Shown piece after piece: positions 1 through 12,592 of a stretch of 64,000 bases of DNA (position 1 is its first letter; each line of letters opens with the position of its first letter). Position numbers and translations under genes: made by a program. The DNA is from Gastrodia elata (lineage: Eukaryota > Streptophyta > Magnoliopsida > Asparagales > Orchidaceae): the NCBI GenBank assembly GCA_016760335.1, contig CM028672.1, forward strand, positions 11,696,001 through 11,760,000. Reading direction: 5' to 3'. The notes under the pieces were generated by a model, which saw only the letters and a list, made by a program, of their open reading frames with translations, was not told where the DNA came from and did no database searches.

Positions 1-1646
1 TCAAACTCAAAAGGGATTAGCACTTGATTATAAATGTAAAGCAATTAAATTCCATACAATTTGGTTATTAAGTTCTATTTGGTCGAACAAGCAATCAAAG
101 ACTCTAACCTTTATATTTGGCACAAAATATTCAAGCAATTCTCAATGAGATTTAAAATATGACAATTATGGTAAATGATAAATTTTCACTTTGAAATTCA
201 CCTCCAATTCGTACAATACTTAATTTTGATATATTTCGACTTTATTAGGGTCCTAGGGCCATTAGAATGTAAAAAATCATAAATTCGAGCAATTCCAGAC
301 AGTTTTGGGCACTTTCAGACATTTCTGGGCGCTACTGCGCGCTGTAGCGCCTTCTGGCCTAAAGCTAGATGCTACGGTGCCGGGGCGTGCTACATCGCTT
401 TCAGACGCTGCGCCATGCTGCGATGGATTTCAGCGATGTGGCACGTTGCAGCGCTTTCAGGAGCTGCGGCGCTCTACGGCGCCAAAGTTCCCAAGAGTTG
501 GATACTACGACGCGCTGTAGCACTCCTTGGCTGAAAGAAAGGTGCTACGGTGTGCTGTACCGCACTACGGTGGATTTAACCCGAGACTCGGGTGCTACGA
601 CGCGCTGTATCCCCGTCGGTGATTTCACTTGTGCGAAAACCATAACAGGTCTCCTTTCGCACTCAAATACTCCCAATTTTGGGCATCTCATGAGTGGTGT
701 CATATACCGATGGAAAGATCTTTTCGAGAATTTTCCATTGATACCAAAGTCGACATGAATGGATTATTCTAACGAGCAAAAAATGATGCCCTAGCTATGG
801 GTGTACAAAAATTATACAATTTTGATAGAAATTTTAATGGAGGAATGAGCTTCAGTCGGACTCATTTGAGTCCGATTGAGGCTCTACGATTACGCTTAGA
901 CTCTATGCAAGAGCTAATGGAGATATCATTTACAGCACTTTAATAAATCAGGGAGTAGCCAAGGAGAAGTAAAACAAATGGGTACCTTAAGCTTGGAGAA
1001 GATGGAGGAAGAGAACTCAAATTTCTGTAGAAACTTGAAGGAAGGGACTCCTTCTTCTTCAGCCACCAGCAAGGGAAGGAAGATGACTTAGATTTCTAGG
1101 GAGGAGGAAGCTTCAGCTTGACAACAAGGGATAGACGGTGAGTTAAGAGCTTCCTTTAAAGGAGAAAGAGAAGATTAGGTGGTAGGCATGGCCTATGGGA
1201 GAGGAGCAAGTCCTCTCCCATCACAGCATGGAAGGAGAAGGGACAGGGCTTCAGTAAAATTCATTGGATACAGATCCCCTATGTGAAGTCACTCCCACCA
1301 TTCATACCCTACTCAACCCTAAGTCATTCCTAGGGTTTACTGGGGAGGAGCATAACTCACTCCACAATTAAGGGCAAAACTTAGATATTGTTCCTATGCA
1401 TCTCTAAGGTCATGGTCTATTCAGGGGAGGCATCAATTACAACGGGGGAGCTAAGGTTTGTTAGTTGGAGTTTTAGAGGGTCATGCATTGTACATCACTG
1501 TACATGCCCGATTCTATCGTGGTTAAATTAAGCCCACTCGGCTCAATTGAATCACGACAAAATGTCGATAATCGCACAAAATTAGAGAACGAACTATCAT
1601 AATAGAAATTTATAGTGAGAAGCTTAGGCGAGTGAGGGTACCTGAG
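1..1646. other. Left flank, no gene; unclassified repeat-like DNA
   Basis: Apart from the GC-rich array at 305-616 I see no gene or complete element. ORFs overlapping the array are by-products of its high GC content. The stretch from about 960 to 1500 is purine-rich (many gaagga and gaggag words) and looks like leader or LTR DNA rather than coding sequence. The last five bases (1642-1646, ctgag) are the likely target-site duplication of the unit starting at 1647. Confidence 0.5.
305..616. repeat. GC-rich palindromic word array, locus 1
   Basis: An irregular array in which words such as GCGCTACTGCGCGCTGTAGC recur every 30-60 bases, separated by T/A-richer spacers (for example ttctggcct, tttcag). 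Each word is close to its own reverse complement. The same type of array occurs at 43425-43575, 43975-44290, 58155-58385 and 62660-63060. This copy is the most diverged. No coding role is supported. Confidence 0.7.
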
Positions 1647-2712
1647 TGTAATAACTCAGGTTATTACCTTAATCAATTAAGACTAATCTCAGTCCTAATC
1701 ATGATTCTAAGTGATAATTAAGTTATTATGAGTCAACACCCAAGACCCAGTCCAAATAAGGAGTCAAATGATTGAATCCTGATTTCTAGAAAATTCAGAA
1801 ACCCTAGGATTCAACCTAATTAAATAGACCTCCGATTGAAAAACGGACTTCGCCATTGCGCTTATTGCCCCCAAATTAGCTAGGGATGATGTTTTCGTGT
1901 CAATCGGAAGTCGTCAAAATTCTAACAAATATTTTAATAATATTTAAATACCCCGAAAATCGAGAAATTAAAATACTCGTCGGATCGAAAATCCGACCTC
2001 GTCATTCGTTCCTCACCCCTCAATTAGCTAGGGGAGGGTATTCAGGAATTTTGGAATTTTAAAATTTATTAATTAAAAATCAAGTTTTTAATAATTAATT
2101 ATTAATATTATTTTTAATTTTCCACGCCATCTGCCCCAAGTAACGCCGCTCCCTCGTTTTCGTCGCGCCGTTAGCCCCTCTGTCCGATCGGACAGAGAAT
2201 CGCGATCGTCTGATCAAAGAGAATCGCGACCATCTGATCAAAGATCAGATGGCTCGCGGCCTCGCGCCCGCTTGCGAGAGCTAGGGCTCCATGCGACAGC
2301 CCCATCGCGCGCCCGGCCAACCCCAGCGCCCCGACGCCTCGACGGGTCCGTCCTCGCTTCCTCAAATCTGGATCCGTCGGCTCAGCTCACCCGCACGCGA
2401 TCCCTCCAGATTCGAGCGAAGACCGAAGCCTCGCAGCCCTTACACCGTAGATCCAAATACTCCTCTGATCCTACCTATCTCTAATTGCAAATCGATCGCG
2501 TGATTTCGAATGGTTATTCCATTGGATAGATTAATGAACTACTAGTTTCGATTTAGCTAAAACTATTGCAATCATCCCAATTTGTCGATTCATATACAGT
2601 TGAAGTCGTTAAACCTCGGCTCGCCGAAGGTTAGGGGCTAGGGTTGGACGTTGCCTCTAAACTAGGACGCCTCCGACAATAACCCATATACCATTTTAGA
2701 GCTATGATCGTC

Positions 2713-2753
2713 CCCTTTTTATAGCCGTGCGGGTCGAGGGGTATGGCTGCCGG
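2713..2753 (+). promoter_or_regulatory. Putative LTR promoter: TATA-like box plus conserved block
   Basis: TTTTTATAGCC at about 2716-2726 is TATA-like and is followed by CGTGCGGGTCGAGGGGTAT and then GCCGG. Nearly the same block lies on the minus strand of the unit at 35802-39337 (38399-38427), with its own GC-rich island downstream. Conservation between otherwise diverged copies suggests a core promoter or transcript start of the LTR. This is inference; no transcript evidence is available. Confidence 0.4.
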
Positions 2754-3069
2754 CCAGGCCGCCAAACGGCGTGCCCTAGCCACCGAGTTTCGGAAATCCA
2801 AGGAGGAAGAAAATGAGCCACGAGCCGTGGCGGGTCAGCCCGACCCGCCTGTCGCTCGCATCAGGCGCGCTGAGCGAGGGTGGGGCCCACGCCTACGTCT
2901 GTGCTGAAGCTGCGTGGGCCCCGCAGCCTTTCCCGTGGAAATCGGGCTTCGCCGCATGGCCTGGCGGACCCCGCCTCCTCTGCCTCTGCCAATCGCAGAT
3001 CGCCATGTGGCGCCTAATTAGACCCGATTGCATCATTGCCTCTGCCAAATTGATTTACTTATAAATATA

Positions 3070-3084
3070 AATATATATATATAG

Positions 3085-3140
<56 letters not shown>

Positions 3141-3429
3141 ACGTGCATTTAGTTAGATAATTGTATTTAGAAATACTTAGGGAATAAATACGAATCTACT
3201 TACGTATGAACTGCATAACCAAATGGGGGAGATTAGTGATATTAATCGGATTAAATTAGTTAGATTAATTAATAATAAAATTAGGGCCTAATTTTACATG
3301 TAGTATGAAACTTAGCAGTGGATATCGAGGCCTTGTATATATTTATATATTTATATTTGTTTACACATGTATTTAGGAAATTTAACATAATTAGTGTACC
3401 CATGCATTCACCCGAACGTATATATATGG

Positions 3430-3482
<53 letters not shown>

Positions 3483-3627
3483 TCTTAGTGTTAATATTGT
3501 GAGTCCAAATAAGTTCTGCTGGCTACAATCTAGTTTAACAGGAACATATGTAAATATTTAATTATTAGTAACAATAATTAGATAACTAATTAAAAATGAT
3601 TAAAATTAAAAGTTTAGCAGATATATG

Positions 3628-3668
<41 letters not shown>

Positions 3669-3843
3669 TATTCATAAGTAGTAAAGTAACTTAATCAATT
3701 AATAACTTAGTTAATTGGTCGTATGTAATGTCATAACAGTAAATTAAGATAATAGTAAATAATCTAGATAATTAAATCTATAACCCTATGTATGTATATG
3801 TATAGTTATTTAATAACAAACAGTGGAATACTTAATTTTGTAA

Positions 3844-3888
<45 letters not shown>
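3070..3888. repeat. Cluster of four (TA)n microsatellites
   Basis: Uninterrupted or nearly uninterrupted TA tracts lie at about 3070-3140, 3418-3480, 3621-3667 and 3848-3888, separated by ordinary AT-rich sequence. They lie just downstream of the GC-rich island of the surrounding LTR unit, the same relative place as TA tracts in the units at 35802-39337, 40568-42989 and 50847-53225. Confidence 0.9.
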
Positions 3889-3892
<4 letters not shown>

Positions 3893-5574
3893 CTGTCAAA
3901 TTAAAAATAGTGAAATTAAATAACTAATACATTATATTAAACCTAAGTCAAACATTTAAGCAAGTGTTATTAAATGGGTAAAATGGGGTTAATTAATTTG
4001 TAAACTTTAATTGTCCATATCTTCTAAATCATGGGTTCAATCATAATGATATTATATCTCATGTAAATCAGAAACCTGAGAGGAGTCTGATGATAGGAGT
4101 TATATTTTTGTAGGAAACCTAGATAACATAGTGACATTTTAGGACATATTTAAGACCCCATAACTTTTAACCTAAACATCCAAACATAGTCAATATGGGT
4201 CTTAAAATACTCAGGAGAACGGCCCCATCACTATAATAGTATTAGTTTTCCCATTTGGACATCAGGATAAAAAGTCAACCCTGGATCTCACAGTTAACTT
4301 TAAGAAAAATTAACCAAAATATCGCAAGAATTCAAATGGCCATAACTTGGTCAATTCAACTCCAAATTTAAAAATTTAAGATTCTAATTAGTCTAGAATT
4401 TCAATGTCATCAATAAACTAAAATAATATTTAGGATCTGAACCCTAGAAATTTAGAAAATTACCAAAATAACCCTAGCCATAATTAGGTCATAACTTGAC
4501 CGTTTCTCATCCAAATTGAGCATACTTACTGTCTATCTTCAAGTTAGATAGTAAGGAATCATGTGGAATCAAAAAACTTCAATTTGGATGCCTAAATCAA
4601 AAGTTAACTCTTTAGACCCTTAAGTAGGGGCAAAATAATCATTTTGCCCAAAATTTAGGATAAGTACCCTTAACCTTTAATTAGCCTTTTAAAACAAAAA
4701 AAACCAACATTAGAATTATGCTAGAGTCATTTAAGTGAGTAAAATCAATCTTTAAGTCAAAACTATAAAATCCATAGAAATCTTTTTTAGTCTTTTCTTA
4801 AGATCTTTACACCCACATAAGGATTATTCCTAAGACTAGGATTAGATCACAAGTTAGAGTTCATTCATTGGGTAAATAGGTTACTCGATGGATGAAACCT
4901 TAGTTTTATTAGTTTCTAGAATTTTACAACTTATTTTGATTATTTTATTTTTTAACCTTAGATTTAGGATAAGAGATTCATCCTATTAAGTTTGATTATT
5001 TAATAGGTTTTGCCATAATCAGTAGATCACTATTATAATAAAACCTATAACTTAGGTCTCATCCTATTTGGATTATGTGATTAAGCCCAAATCTCGGGGT
5101 ATTTAATCCATAATCTATAACTTAGAAGATCTTGATCAGATCTTAAATTGGACGTCTAAATTCATAAAATTAGGATGTATGATTTATTAATTCAACTCAT
5201 AGTCGTCAATCTGATTGAGTTAGATTAGAACCTGATCAGTTCTAATCCTTTTAACTTATAAGGATGAGTTTCTAAGTTACACTCGATAGTAGGAAAATGG
5301 TGATCCTGAACTTGTATAACTTAAAGTAGTTAGAATGGTTTAATTAGAAAATAAATAATATCACCATATTAACAGAGTCCCTTGCTTACTTTTGATGATT
5401 ATTACTACGTATTCCTTGATTTTGTGCCATATTTCCTTGAGTATATCATATAAGACATTTGATGCATAAATAAAATATTAGGAAAATATGGAGACTCCTT
5501 AGATTCCTTGTAAAAATATTAAAATGATTGATTTAAAGATAATAATTGTATGTGTTAGAGCTGCCTCTTAGTTA

Positions 5575-5812
5575 TATCTTCCTTGCCTAGTCTCCTTGTT
5601 GACACTAGGAGAATACCTTGCTTATATATTGTTTGCTTAGTCCCCTTATTGACACTAAGAGAAGATTTGTTGTGTTTTCTTGCCTAGGCTCCTTGATGAC
5701 ACTAAGAGAAAATCCTATATATCTTGCCTAGTCTCCGTGATGACATTAGGGGTATATAATTTTGTGCCTAGTCTCCTTGTTGACACTAGGGTCCTTTTGA
5801 CATTCAGTGGGC
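5575..5812 (+). repeat. Minisatellite with a CTAG-bounded unit, about 5 copies
   Basis: About five copies of a 40-55 base unit containing GCCTAGTCTCCTTGTTGACAC followed by TAGG or TAAG and a variable TA-rich spacer. Within each unit CTAG/CTTAG and CTAG/CTAAG bound a short core, so each can form a small hairpin. It lies inside the LTR unit at 1647-6762. Confidence 0.75.
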
Positions 5813-6814
5813 TAGTTTAGCTCTTTTTTGTATGGCAGTTTGTACACAGATATTCATATATACAATTTTGATGTTTTATTTACTTTTTTAGCATTTTTTA
5901 TTCAATTAGCTATTTCTTTGTTCTGCATATATATATTTTAGGATGTTAGAATTATTGATGCTATTTATATGTATCACTATCAAGTTTTATTTATTTAATT
6001 TGCATAATTTATATGATCACCAACATATTTAGGATGTAGTATTTTCTTTCAGTACTTGTTAGTTACTTATATGCCTTGCTTTGTTAGCTTACATTTGAGG
6101 TGTGTCTAAGTCTCCTTTTTGCTTAAAGTTATAAATGTTGTTTATAGCTTTTTCTTTACCTTGTTATGCTAGTTGCTCCCTTAGTGATTTAATATTGCTT
6201 AGAATGTGTTAAATGGTGATATTACAAAATACATAAAATTTATTAGCCTAAAATGTACTTAGGCAATTGTCTAACACAAGATTTTTTTTTTCTTTTTTGG
6301 CTGGGGCCCTACATTGTGAAATCGATAATAGTGGACTCATATCAGATAGAAGATTAGGTGCCTGATGAGGTGCCTTATCTAGAGGAGGAGCCTTTAGAAG
6401 AAGCACCTGCTTAGTTTTATTATAAGTGAGGATAAGAGAACTCTTGCTTTAATTACTTAAACTTTAAATATGATGTAATAATATAGGTACTCATGATCGT
6501 GTGTTTGGATTACTATGATGTTTATTCTGAGTTATATTTCATGCTTTTCATATTGTGATACTTGGATGTTTCCTTATTTAAATCGCTTCCGCACTCTGTA
6601 TAATTTTTCTTAGATAATGACTGATATTTGATTTTGTGCTTACTCCTTCTCTTATTAGGTAGATTGAGGATTTCATCCTAATCCAATGATAAGTGAAGGG
6701 TTAGCCAGAGTGACACACCACCCCTTAGCTTAATCTTGTGGATTAAGGGATGGGGCGCCACACTGGGTCTGTCGGTTGTCTGAGTCGCCGAGCCCTACTA
6801 TTTCCCGGTATAGT

Positions 6815-7080
6815 TGTAACAACCCTATGTTGTTGCTTAGCCAAATATTAGCTCAATTATAGCCTAAATATCATTTCATTAAGTTCATTTAATCATTAGA
6901 ATCAATTTCCAAAGATTTGGAGCAATTCGGAGCTCAATCGAATATTTGGAATATTTTAATATATTTATTTAATTAGAAAATTAAGATATTTAATTTGGCC
7001 TCGAAATCAAAATTCGACTTCGCCGTTGTGATCGTCACCCCCCAAATTAGCTAGGGGTGATGTTTTGAACGTGTTTACAA
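6815..7080 (+). mobile_element. 5' fragment of a related LTR (plus orientation)
   Basis: It begins TGTAACAACCC and carries one word CAAATTAGCTAGGGGTGA about 225 bases in, the same spacing as in the units starting at 1647 (+) and 10600 (-). Similarity to those copies stops near 7080. No matching 3' end was found, so it is either truncated or continues into the tandem repeats to its right. Confidence 0.5.
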
Positions 7081-7290
7081 AGCTACATCAAACTACCATA
7101 TTGGAATATTAAATACACCTAACAATCAATTTTTACTTGTGTTAAAATTAAATAAGAATGTGCTTAATTATAATAGCACAAACCAAAATGGTGCAAGCAT
7201 TGTTAAGCTTAATTGTGTTTTGTTGCTTATTTTTGTACATTGATTTTATGTTGAATTATGTTTCTTCTACGGGGTGGTAGCTATTGCATT

Positions 7291-7950
7291 TGAAGTTGTT
7301 GCATTTGTACATATACTCACAGATATTTAGTTTGTAGTTATACACCTGTAAACTTAAAGACTTAATCTAATTCCTGTATATATTTAATAAATATTAAAAT
7401 AAATATCTGTATTAATTTCAAATGCTAACCAGCTGCATAACCAATTATGGACGTTCGTTTACTTCATTTTTAATTCTAGCACTACCCAACCATGCAGTAG
7501 CACTAATTTTTTCTCTCCAAATATTAAAATACACAAGCAAATAAAATCATAATATTTTTTTTTGTAAATAATAAAAGTTGGGTGCAAGAGCTAGATATAT
7601 TAAAAGAATGTCACGGTATTTGAAGTTGTTGCATTTGCACATATGCTCACAGATATTTAGTTTGTAGTTATATACTTATAAACTTAAATGTTTAATCTAA
7701 TTCTTGTATATATTTAATAATAATTAAATTAAATATCTGCATTAATTCGAAATGTTAACCAATTGTATAACAAAATATGGAAGTTCACTTACTTCATTTT
7801 TAATTCTAGCACTACCCAATCATGCAGTATCACTAATTACTTCTCTCCGAATATTAAAATAAACAAGTAAATAAGATTATAATATTTTTTTTTATAAATA
7901 TTAAAAGTTGGGTGCAAGAGCTAGATATATAAAAAAGAAAGTCATGGATG
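7291..7950. repeat. Direct tandem duplication, about 330 bp x 2
   Basis: The second half (7621-7950) repeats the first (7291-7620) with scattered substitutions. Both contain TGAAGTTGTTGCATTTG at the start, CTAGCACTACCCAA in the middle and AAAAGTTGGGTGCAAGAGC near the end. No coding potential is seen. Confidence 0.85.
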
Positions 7951-8425
7951 GATAGAAGAAAATTAAAGCTGAATGCTAATGTTTGAAATAAAAGGGAAAA
8001 TTTATACGACACACATTATATATAAATTTTGATTTCTTAAGAGAAACTTTAAAATCGACAACAAGCCAAAAAAAAAATTTCTAACTTAATTGCAATGATA
8101 TCATCACTTAATGGAGATCAATACAACAAATAATAAAGAGTAATGAATGGAATTTGATTTAAGCTTAAACATCTAAGATAAAATATATAACTTTTATGCT
8201 TAACATCTATCGCATACAACCAATAATGTTCAACTATTGCTATAAGGAATTAAAGATCAACTACATTATTATTCGTTCAAGATCTCCATTATCAAAACTA
8301 GAAATTTTTAGTGACTTCTGATTTTTACTTGGCACTTAGTCTACAGAGAACTGTTTAATATCAACAAAAATGCATTAGAATTTATATCATAAGGTATTAA
8401 CCATAAAACTAAGAAATTCCAAAAT

Positions 8426-9785
8426 GCTAATCAATAAAAATGCATGAGCAGATTGAGCTGTCCGAATAAGAGCATAAAGTATTTTTATAAGAAATCAGAT
8501 TATATCACTTGCGAGTTGCGGCTAAAAATATATTAGATTGAATGGAGACAACATATTGCATACTCATCCATTCTTCACAATAAATCGAGCGACCAAAGAA
8601 GAAAATTATGACGAGCTGATTTATTATATTTCTAAATAAAATTCGTATTATTTTTCTGAGCCGATTTAACAAAACAAGTAACTATAATCTAAAAATCTCT
8701 AATTCATGCTATGCCATTATATCTAACTTGGCTACTGTTAAAGGAGAATCAAAGAATGCACGCAATATGGTATTATATCTCACTTAATTATAAATTAGAT
8801 TATTGAAGAATAGAATAAATTGCTATATCAAGGAAGACATAATGATGAGATCTTTGACCTGTGGCAAGAACTATATGATAGACTTTTATACATTAACAAA
8901 TAGTTCAACTTAGATCTACACCATGAAAGAAAATGTGGAGCCAAATGTTTTGTTTAATAAGACAATATTGCATATAGTCGTAGACATCAAGACTCGATAA
9001 AGAAACGAAATGCTAGCCAATAAAAAATGCATGAGCAAGATTAAGCTATCCGATTAAGAGCGTAAGTAAAGTATTTTTGTAAAATCTGTTTATTTCACTT
9101 GTGAGTTGTAGCTAAAGATATATTAGATTAAATGGAGACAGCATATCGCCTACTTAGACATTCTCCACAATAAATCGAGCGACCAAAAAAGAAAATCATG
9201 ACGAGCTGATTTATCATATTTCTAAAGAAAATTCGCATTATTTTTCTGAACCAATTTAGCAAGACAAGTAACTATATTCTGAAATTTTCTTTAAAAAAAA
9301 TGCTACGCCATTATATCTAGTTTGGTTGCTGTTAATGGAGAATCAAGGAATGCACACAATATGATATTATATCTCACTTCGTTACAAATCAGATTATTGA
9401 ATAATAGAATAAATTGCTGCATCAAGGAAGACAGAATGATGAGGTCTTCGACCTACAGCAAGAACTATATGATCAACTTTCATACATCAACAAATAGTTC
9501 AATTTAGATCTGTACTGTGAATAGAAATGTGGAGTCAAATATTTTGTTTAACAAAATAATATTGCATATAATCGTGGTTATCAAGACTTGATAAAGAAAC
9601 AAAATGCTAGCCAATAAAAATGCATGAGCAGATTGAGCTATCTAATTAAGAGCGTAAGAAAAGTATTTTTGTAAAATCAGATTATATCACTTAAGAGTTG
9701 CAGCTAAAGATATATTAGATTGAATGGAAACATATATCACATACTCAGACATTCTTCTCAATAAATCGAGCGACCAAAGAAGAAG
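8426..9785. repeat. Tandem repeat, about 590 bp x 2.3
   Basis: Units start at about 8426, 9012 and 9606 with GCTARYCAATAAAAA and then ATGCATGAGCA; the third is cut off after about 180 bases. Each full unit includes AATAAATCGAGCGACCAAA and AGGAAGACA. The array is bounded on the right by the GC-rich start of the LTR fragment ending at 10600. Function unknown; it may be internal repeats of a large LTR. Confidence 0.85.
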
Positions 9786-10600
9786 ATAAGGGTGAAGTGA
9801 AGTACTTAGACGGCGCCGGAAGGGGGAGAAGGCTGGCGTTGGGAGGAGAGGGGTGCTCGGCCATACGATAGCTGCAGGCTCCGATCGCTCAAACAACCGA
9901 GACCCAAAGCACGAATGAGGCCTTATGGCCATCCAGGCGGAAAGGTGTGCCGATAGGCCGGATGCGCTGCGGCGGAGGCTCCTATGAGAGGCGCGTGTCG
10001 AGCGCAAGGGGGACGAGGCGTGCGGTCGCGAGAGGGAGGGGGAGGTCGGTCGAATGCATGCGTGAGATTAGGGTATGCGTGAGTTTTGGGGAAAAAAAGA
10101 AAAGAAAGGTTTTTATTTTTATTTTTATTATTTTAAATTAAATTTATTATTTAATAAATTGTATTCAAAATTTTCTCAATTAAAATTACATAGTTTAAGT
10201 TGTCCCAAAAATTCTCGAAAAATCACCCATAGCTAATTGAGGGGTGAGGAATGCAACGGCAAAGTCGGATTTCGATTCCGGTGAGTATTTAATTTTTCCA
10301 ATTTTTGAGGTATTTAAATATTATTAAAATATTTGACGAAATTTCAACGACTTCCGATTAACACGAAAACATCACCCCTAGCTAATTTGGGGGCAATGAG
10401 CGCAATGGCGAAGTCCGATTTTTGATCTGAGGTTAGATAGGTCAATTTTTAGGGTTTCTGGATTTCCCAAAAACTAGGATTTGATCCATTTGACTCCTAA
10501 TTTGGACTAGGTCTTAGTGGATGACTTGATTAACATTTAAGATTAAGATTAGTACTTAGATTAATTCTAATTGATTAGAGTAATAATCTGGGTTGTTACA
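9786..10600 (-). mobile_element. LTR fragment, minus orientation, with GC-rich island
   Basis: Read on the minus strand it starts TGTAACAACCCAG at 10600 and for about 400 bases parallels the plus-strand start at 1647, including the paired words at about 10375 and 10213 (reverse complements of CAAATTAGCTAGGGGTGA). A GC-rich island (about 9810-10080) follows, as in other members. The left end is not defined; the tandem repeats at 8426-9785 may belong to it. ORFs over the island are not convincing genes. Confidence 0.55.
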
Positions 10601-12256
10601 CTATGCATGTCTGTAGGATTCTTAAATTCCTAATAATATCACCACACAACTTATACCAACCCCTCTTAGGCATGGTATGGTTTTCTTATATTCCACCCAA
10701 ATGGCATGTCTAGTCCAAAACATATTTGTGTATAATTTTATAAAATCCAATTGTATGAAACCTATAACAATTTCACATAAGACATAATAAAAATGACTAA
10801 AAATATGGCAATAATGTCACAATATATCCTCTCAAGCATTACAATAAATCAAATGCAATAAGAAGTGAGAATTCATAGCTCAAATAGCAATGCAACAGCG
10901 ATGTAACAAAATGTTGCACTTAAGGTAAATTATGATATCCACATACCTTTTTCAGCCATGTACTTAAAAAATAACTCGAAGGTTTGGTTTATACAAAATA
11001 TAAATATAATGTAAATTTATAAGTTCTTACTTTATATTTTTACTCATTATTTATGAATGCTTAATAGTAGGTTTAATGAGTTTTGTTTACTAAACTTTCA
11101 TTTATTCTAACTTCTTAATATGCTAAGATAATATAACAACGTAACCAATATTTAAAATAATTAATCCTTAAGCAAAATATTATTATTGAAGTTCTTAATT
11201 ATAATTATTTATCTTAGATTAGGATCTTTTTGAGCTTATACTTCTATGTTTATAAGTTGAATAAATTTAACGTGGATTTTGATCTATTCACATGTATAAT
11301 ATAGTGGCTTAAATAAAAAATCATTTCACTTTGGACAATGAGTTAAGCTTATTATTATAGTCTTTTATGAACTTTCCTAGGTTCAACATATGAATTTGAT
11401 TTCAATGACTTGTACTTATAATTATTGAGACAATAATCATATTATTTATAATAAGAATTTCATGTATGGGTTAATCTATGATCTACATTAAAATAAAAAA
11501 TAGTTAGATATATTTATACCTTAATGGGCACCCATTTTCTATGTTAAAATTTAAATGGCTTCTTAGGAGGTAAAATGCATTTTAGTATATGAATTTAACT
11601 TTGATAAACCTCTCTTTAATTAGATTAGATCAATAAGTAAGTCATGAATCCATACAATAAATAAGTAGTAAATTGAATTGTAGGTCTTATGGATTTAAGA
11701 GAAGAAGGGTAGTGAATCTAAATCTATTAGATTTATCCTATTTGAAGTTAAGGACAATAACTTATGATAAATTTAGTGGGTTCAATGTGCATTAGGAGTA
11801 AGGGGAAAAATTACGGTAATACTTGGGTACTATTGGGCAAGATGGCCTCCAACTTAAGTTCAACTAATCATGATTATCCTGCATGACATATGGAGTTCCT
11901 TAGAGTTTAATTTATTGCTATGTAACTTAATTGAGTCTTGGTTCCATAGGTAGGTTAGGCTTAGGGCGTAGTGCTACAAATTATGAACATGAAAATTTAA
12001 GTGGGGAATATATAGTCAATGAGGCTCACCACTAGGCATGACTAACTTGCTAACTAATTAGTTAGATATTCTAAACATTATTTTAAGTAATAATATAATT
12101 TTCAATCAAATCATAAGAAAGTTATGATTAAATTAGGTTTGGGGAAATTAGCTAAAATAAGCATGACTCATAAATCAAATGGTACTTCATTTTTAACTTA
12201 TGGCTTATTGGTCTCTTAAGTGGTGATAAAGATAAGTCAAAGTAGTCACAATATTA
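10601..12256. other. Intergenic AT-rich DNA, nothing recognised
   Basis: No long ORF, no recognised repeat ends and no RNA gene were seen. Composition is strongly AT-rich throughout. Confidence 0.5.
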
Positions 12257-12592
12257 TTAAGAACAATTTATTCTTTTACTAGCAATAAATCCTTAGAGTG
12301 TTTATTAGTATGGGTCATTTAGTGTAATAACCCCATGTTCTTAATAATCTAACTTAGATTAATCTGCTTTAAGAAATCATATTTAGAAAAGATCATGCTC
12401 TTTCACTCCTTAAGTAATGATAATTTAAGAACAATTTATTCTTTTACTAGCAATAAATCCTTAGAGGGTTTATTAGTATGGGTCATTTAGTGTAATAACC
12501 CCATGTTCTTAATAATCTAACTTAGATTAATTTGCTTTAAGAAATCATATTTAGAACAAATCATGCTCTTTCACTCCTTAAGTAATGATAAT
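12257..12592. repeat. Tandem duplication, 168 bp x 2
   Basis: Bases 12425-12592 repeat 12257-12424 almost exactly, starting TTAAGAACAATTTATTC and including TGTAATAACCCCATGTTC. The very high similarity suggests a recent duplication. Confidence 0.9.

Larger units (their letters stand above)
1647..6762 (+). mobile_element. Long LTR-only unit (probable solo LTR), 5.1 kb
   Basis: It begins TGTAATAACTC and ends GGGGCGCCACA, with flanking ctgag (1642-1646) and ctggg (6763-6767), a 5 bp duplication with one mismatch. The first 400 bases match the inverted copy at 10600-10200 over long stretches, including two copies of a word like CAAATTAGCTAGGGGTGA at about 1875 and 2017. A GC-rich island (about 2130-3060) is followed by (TA)n tracts, and a block at 2726-2753 is shared with the unit at 35802-39337. 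No gag or pol was found between the ends, so a solo LTR or an LTR-only non-autonomous element fits best. The right end is less secure than the left. Confidence 0.6.

Noticed and set aside
369..758. 129-codon ORF over GC array 1
   Set aside because: Follows the repeat words; overlapping frames are equally open; no domain.
7291..9785. CRISPR-like array or satellite
   Set aside because: Units are long (330 and 590 bp), few and without short regular spacers; the host is a plant nucleus. Simple tandem duplications explain them.
6815..10600. DNA transposon with TGTAACAACCC terminal inverted repeats
   Set aside because: The ends are LTR starts of the family seen at 1647 and 27608, no direct target duplication flanks the whole (atagt against ctatg), and no transposase is present.
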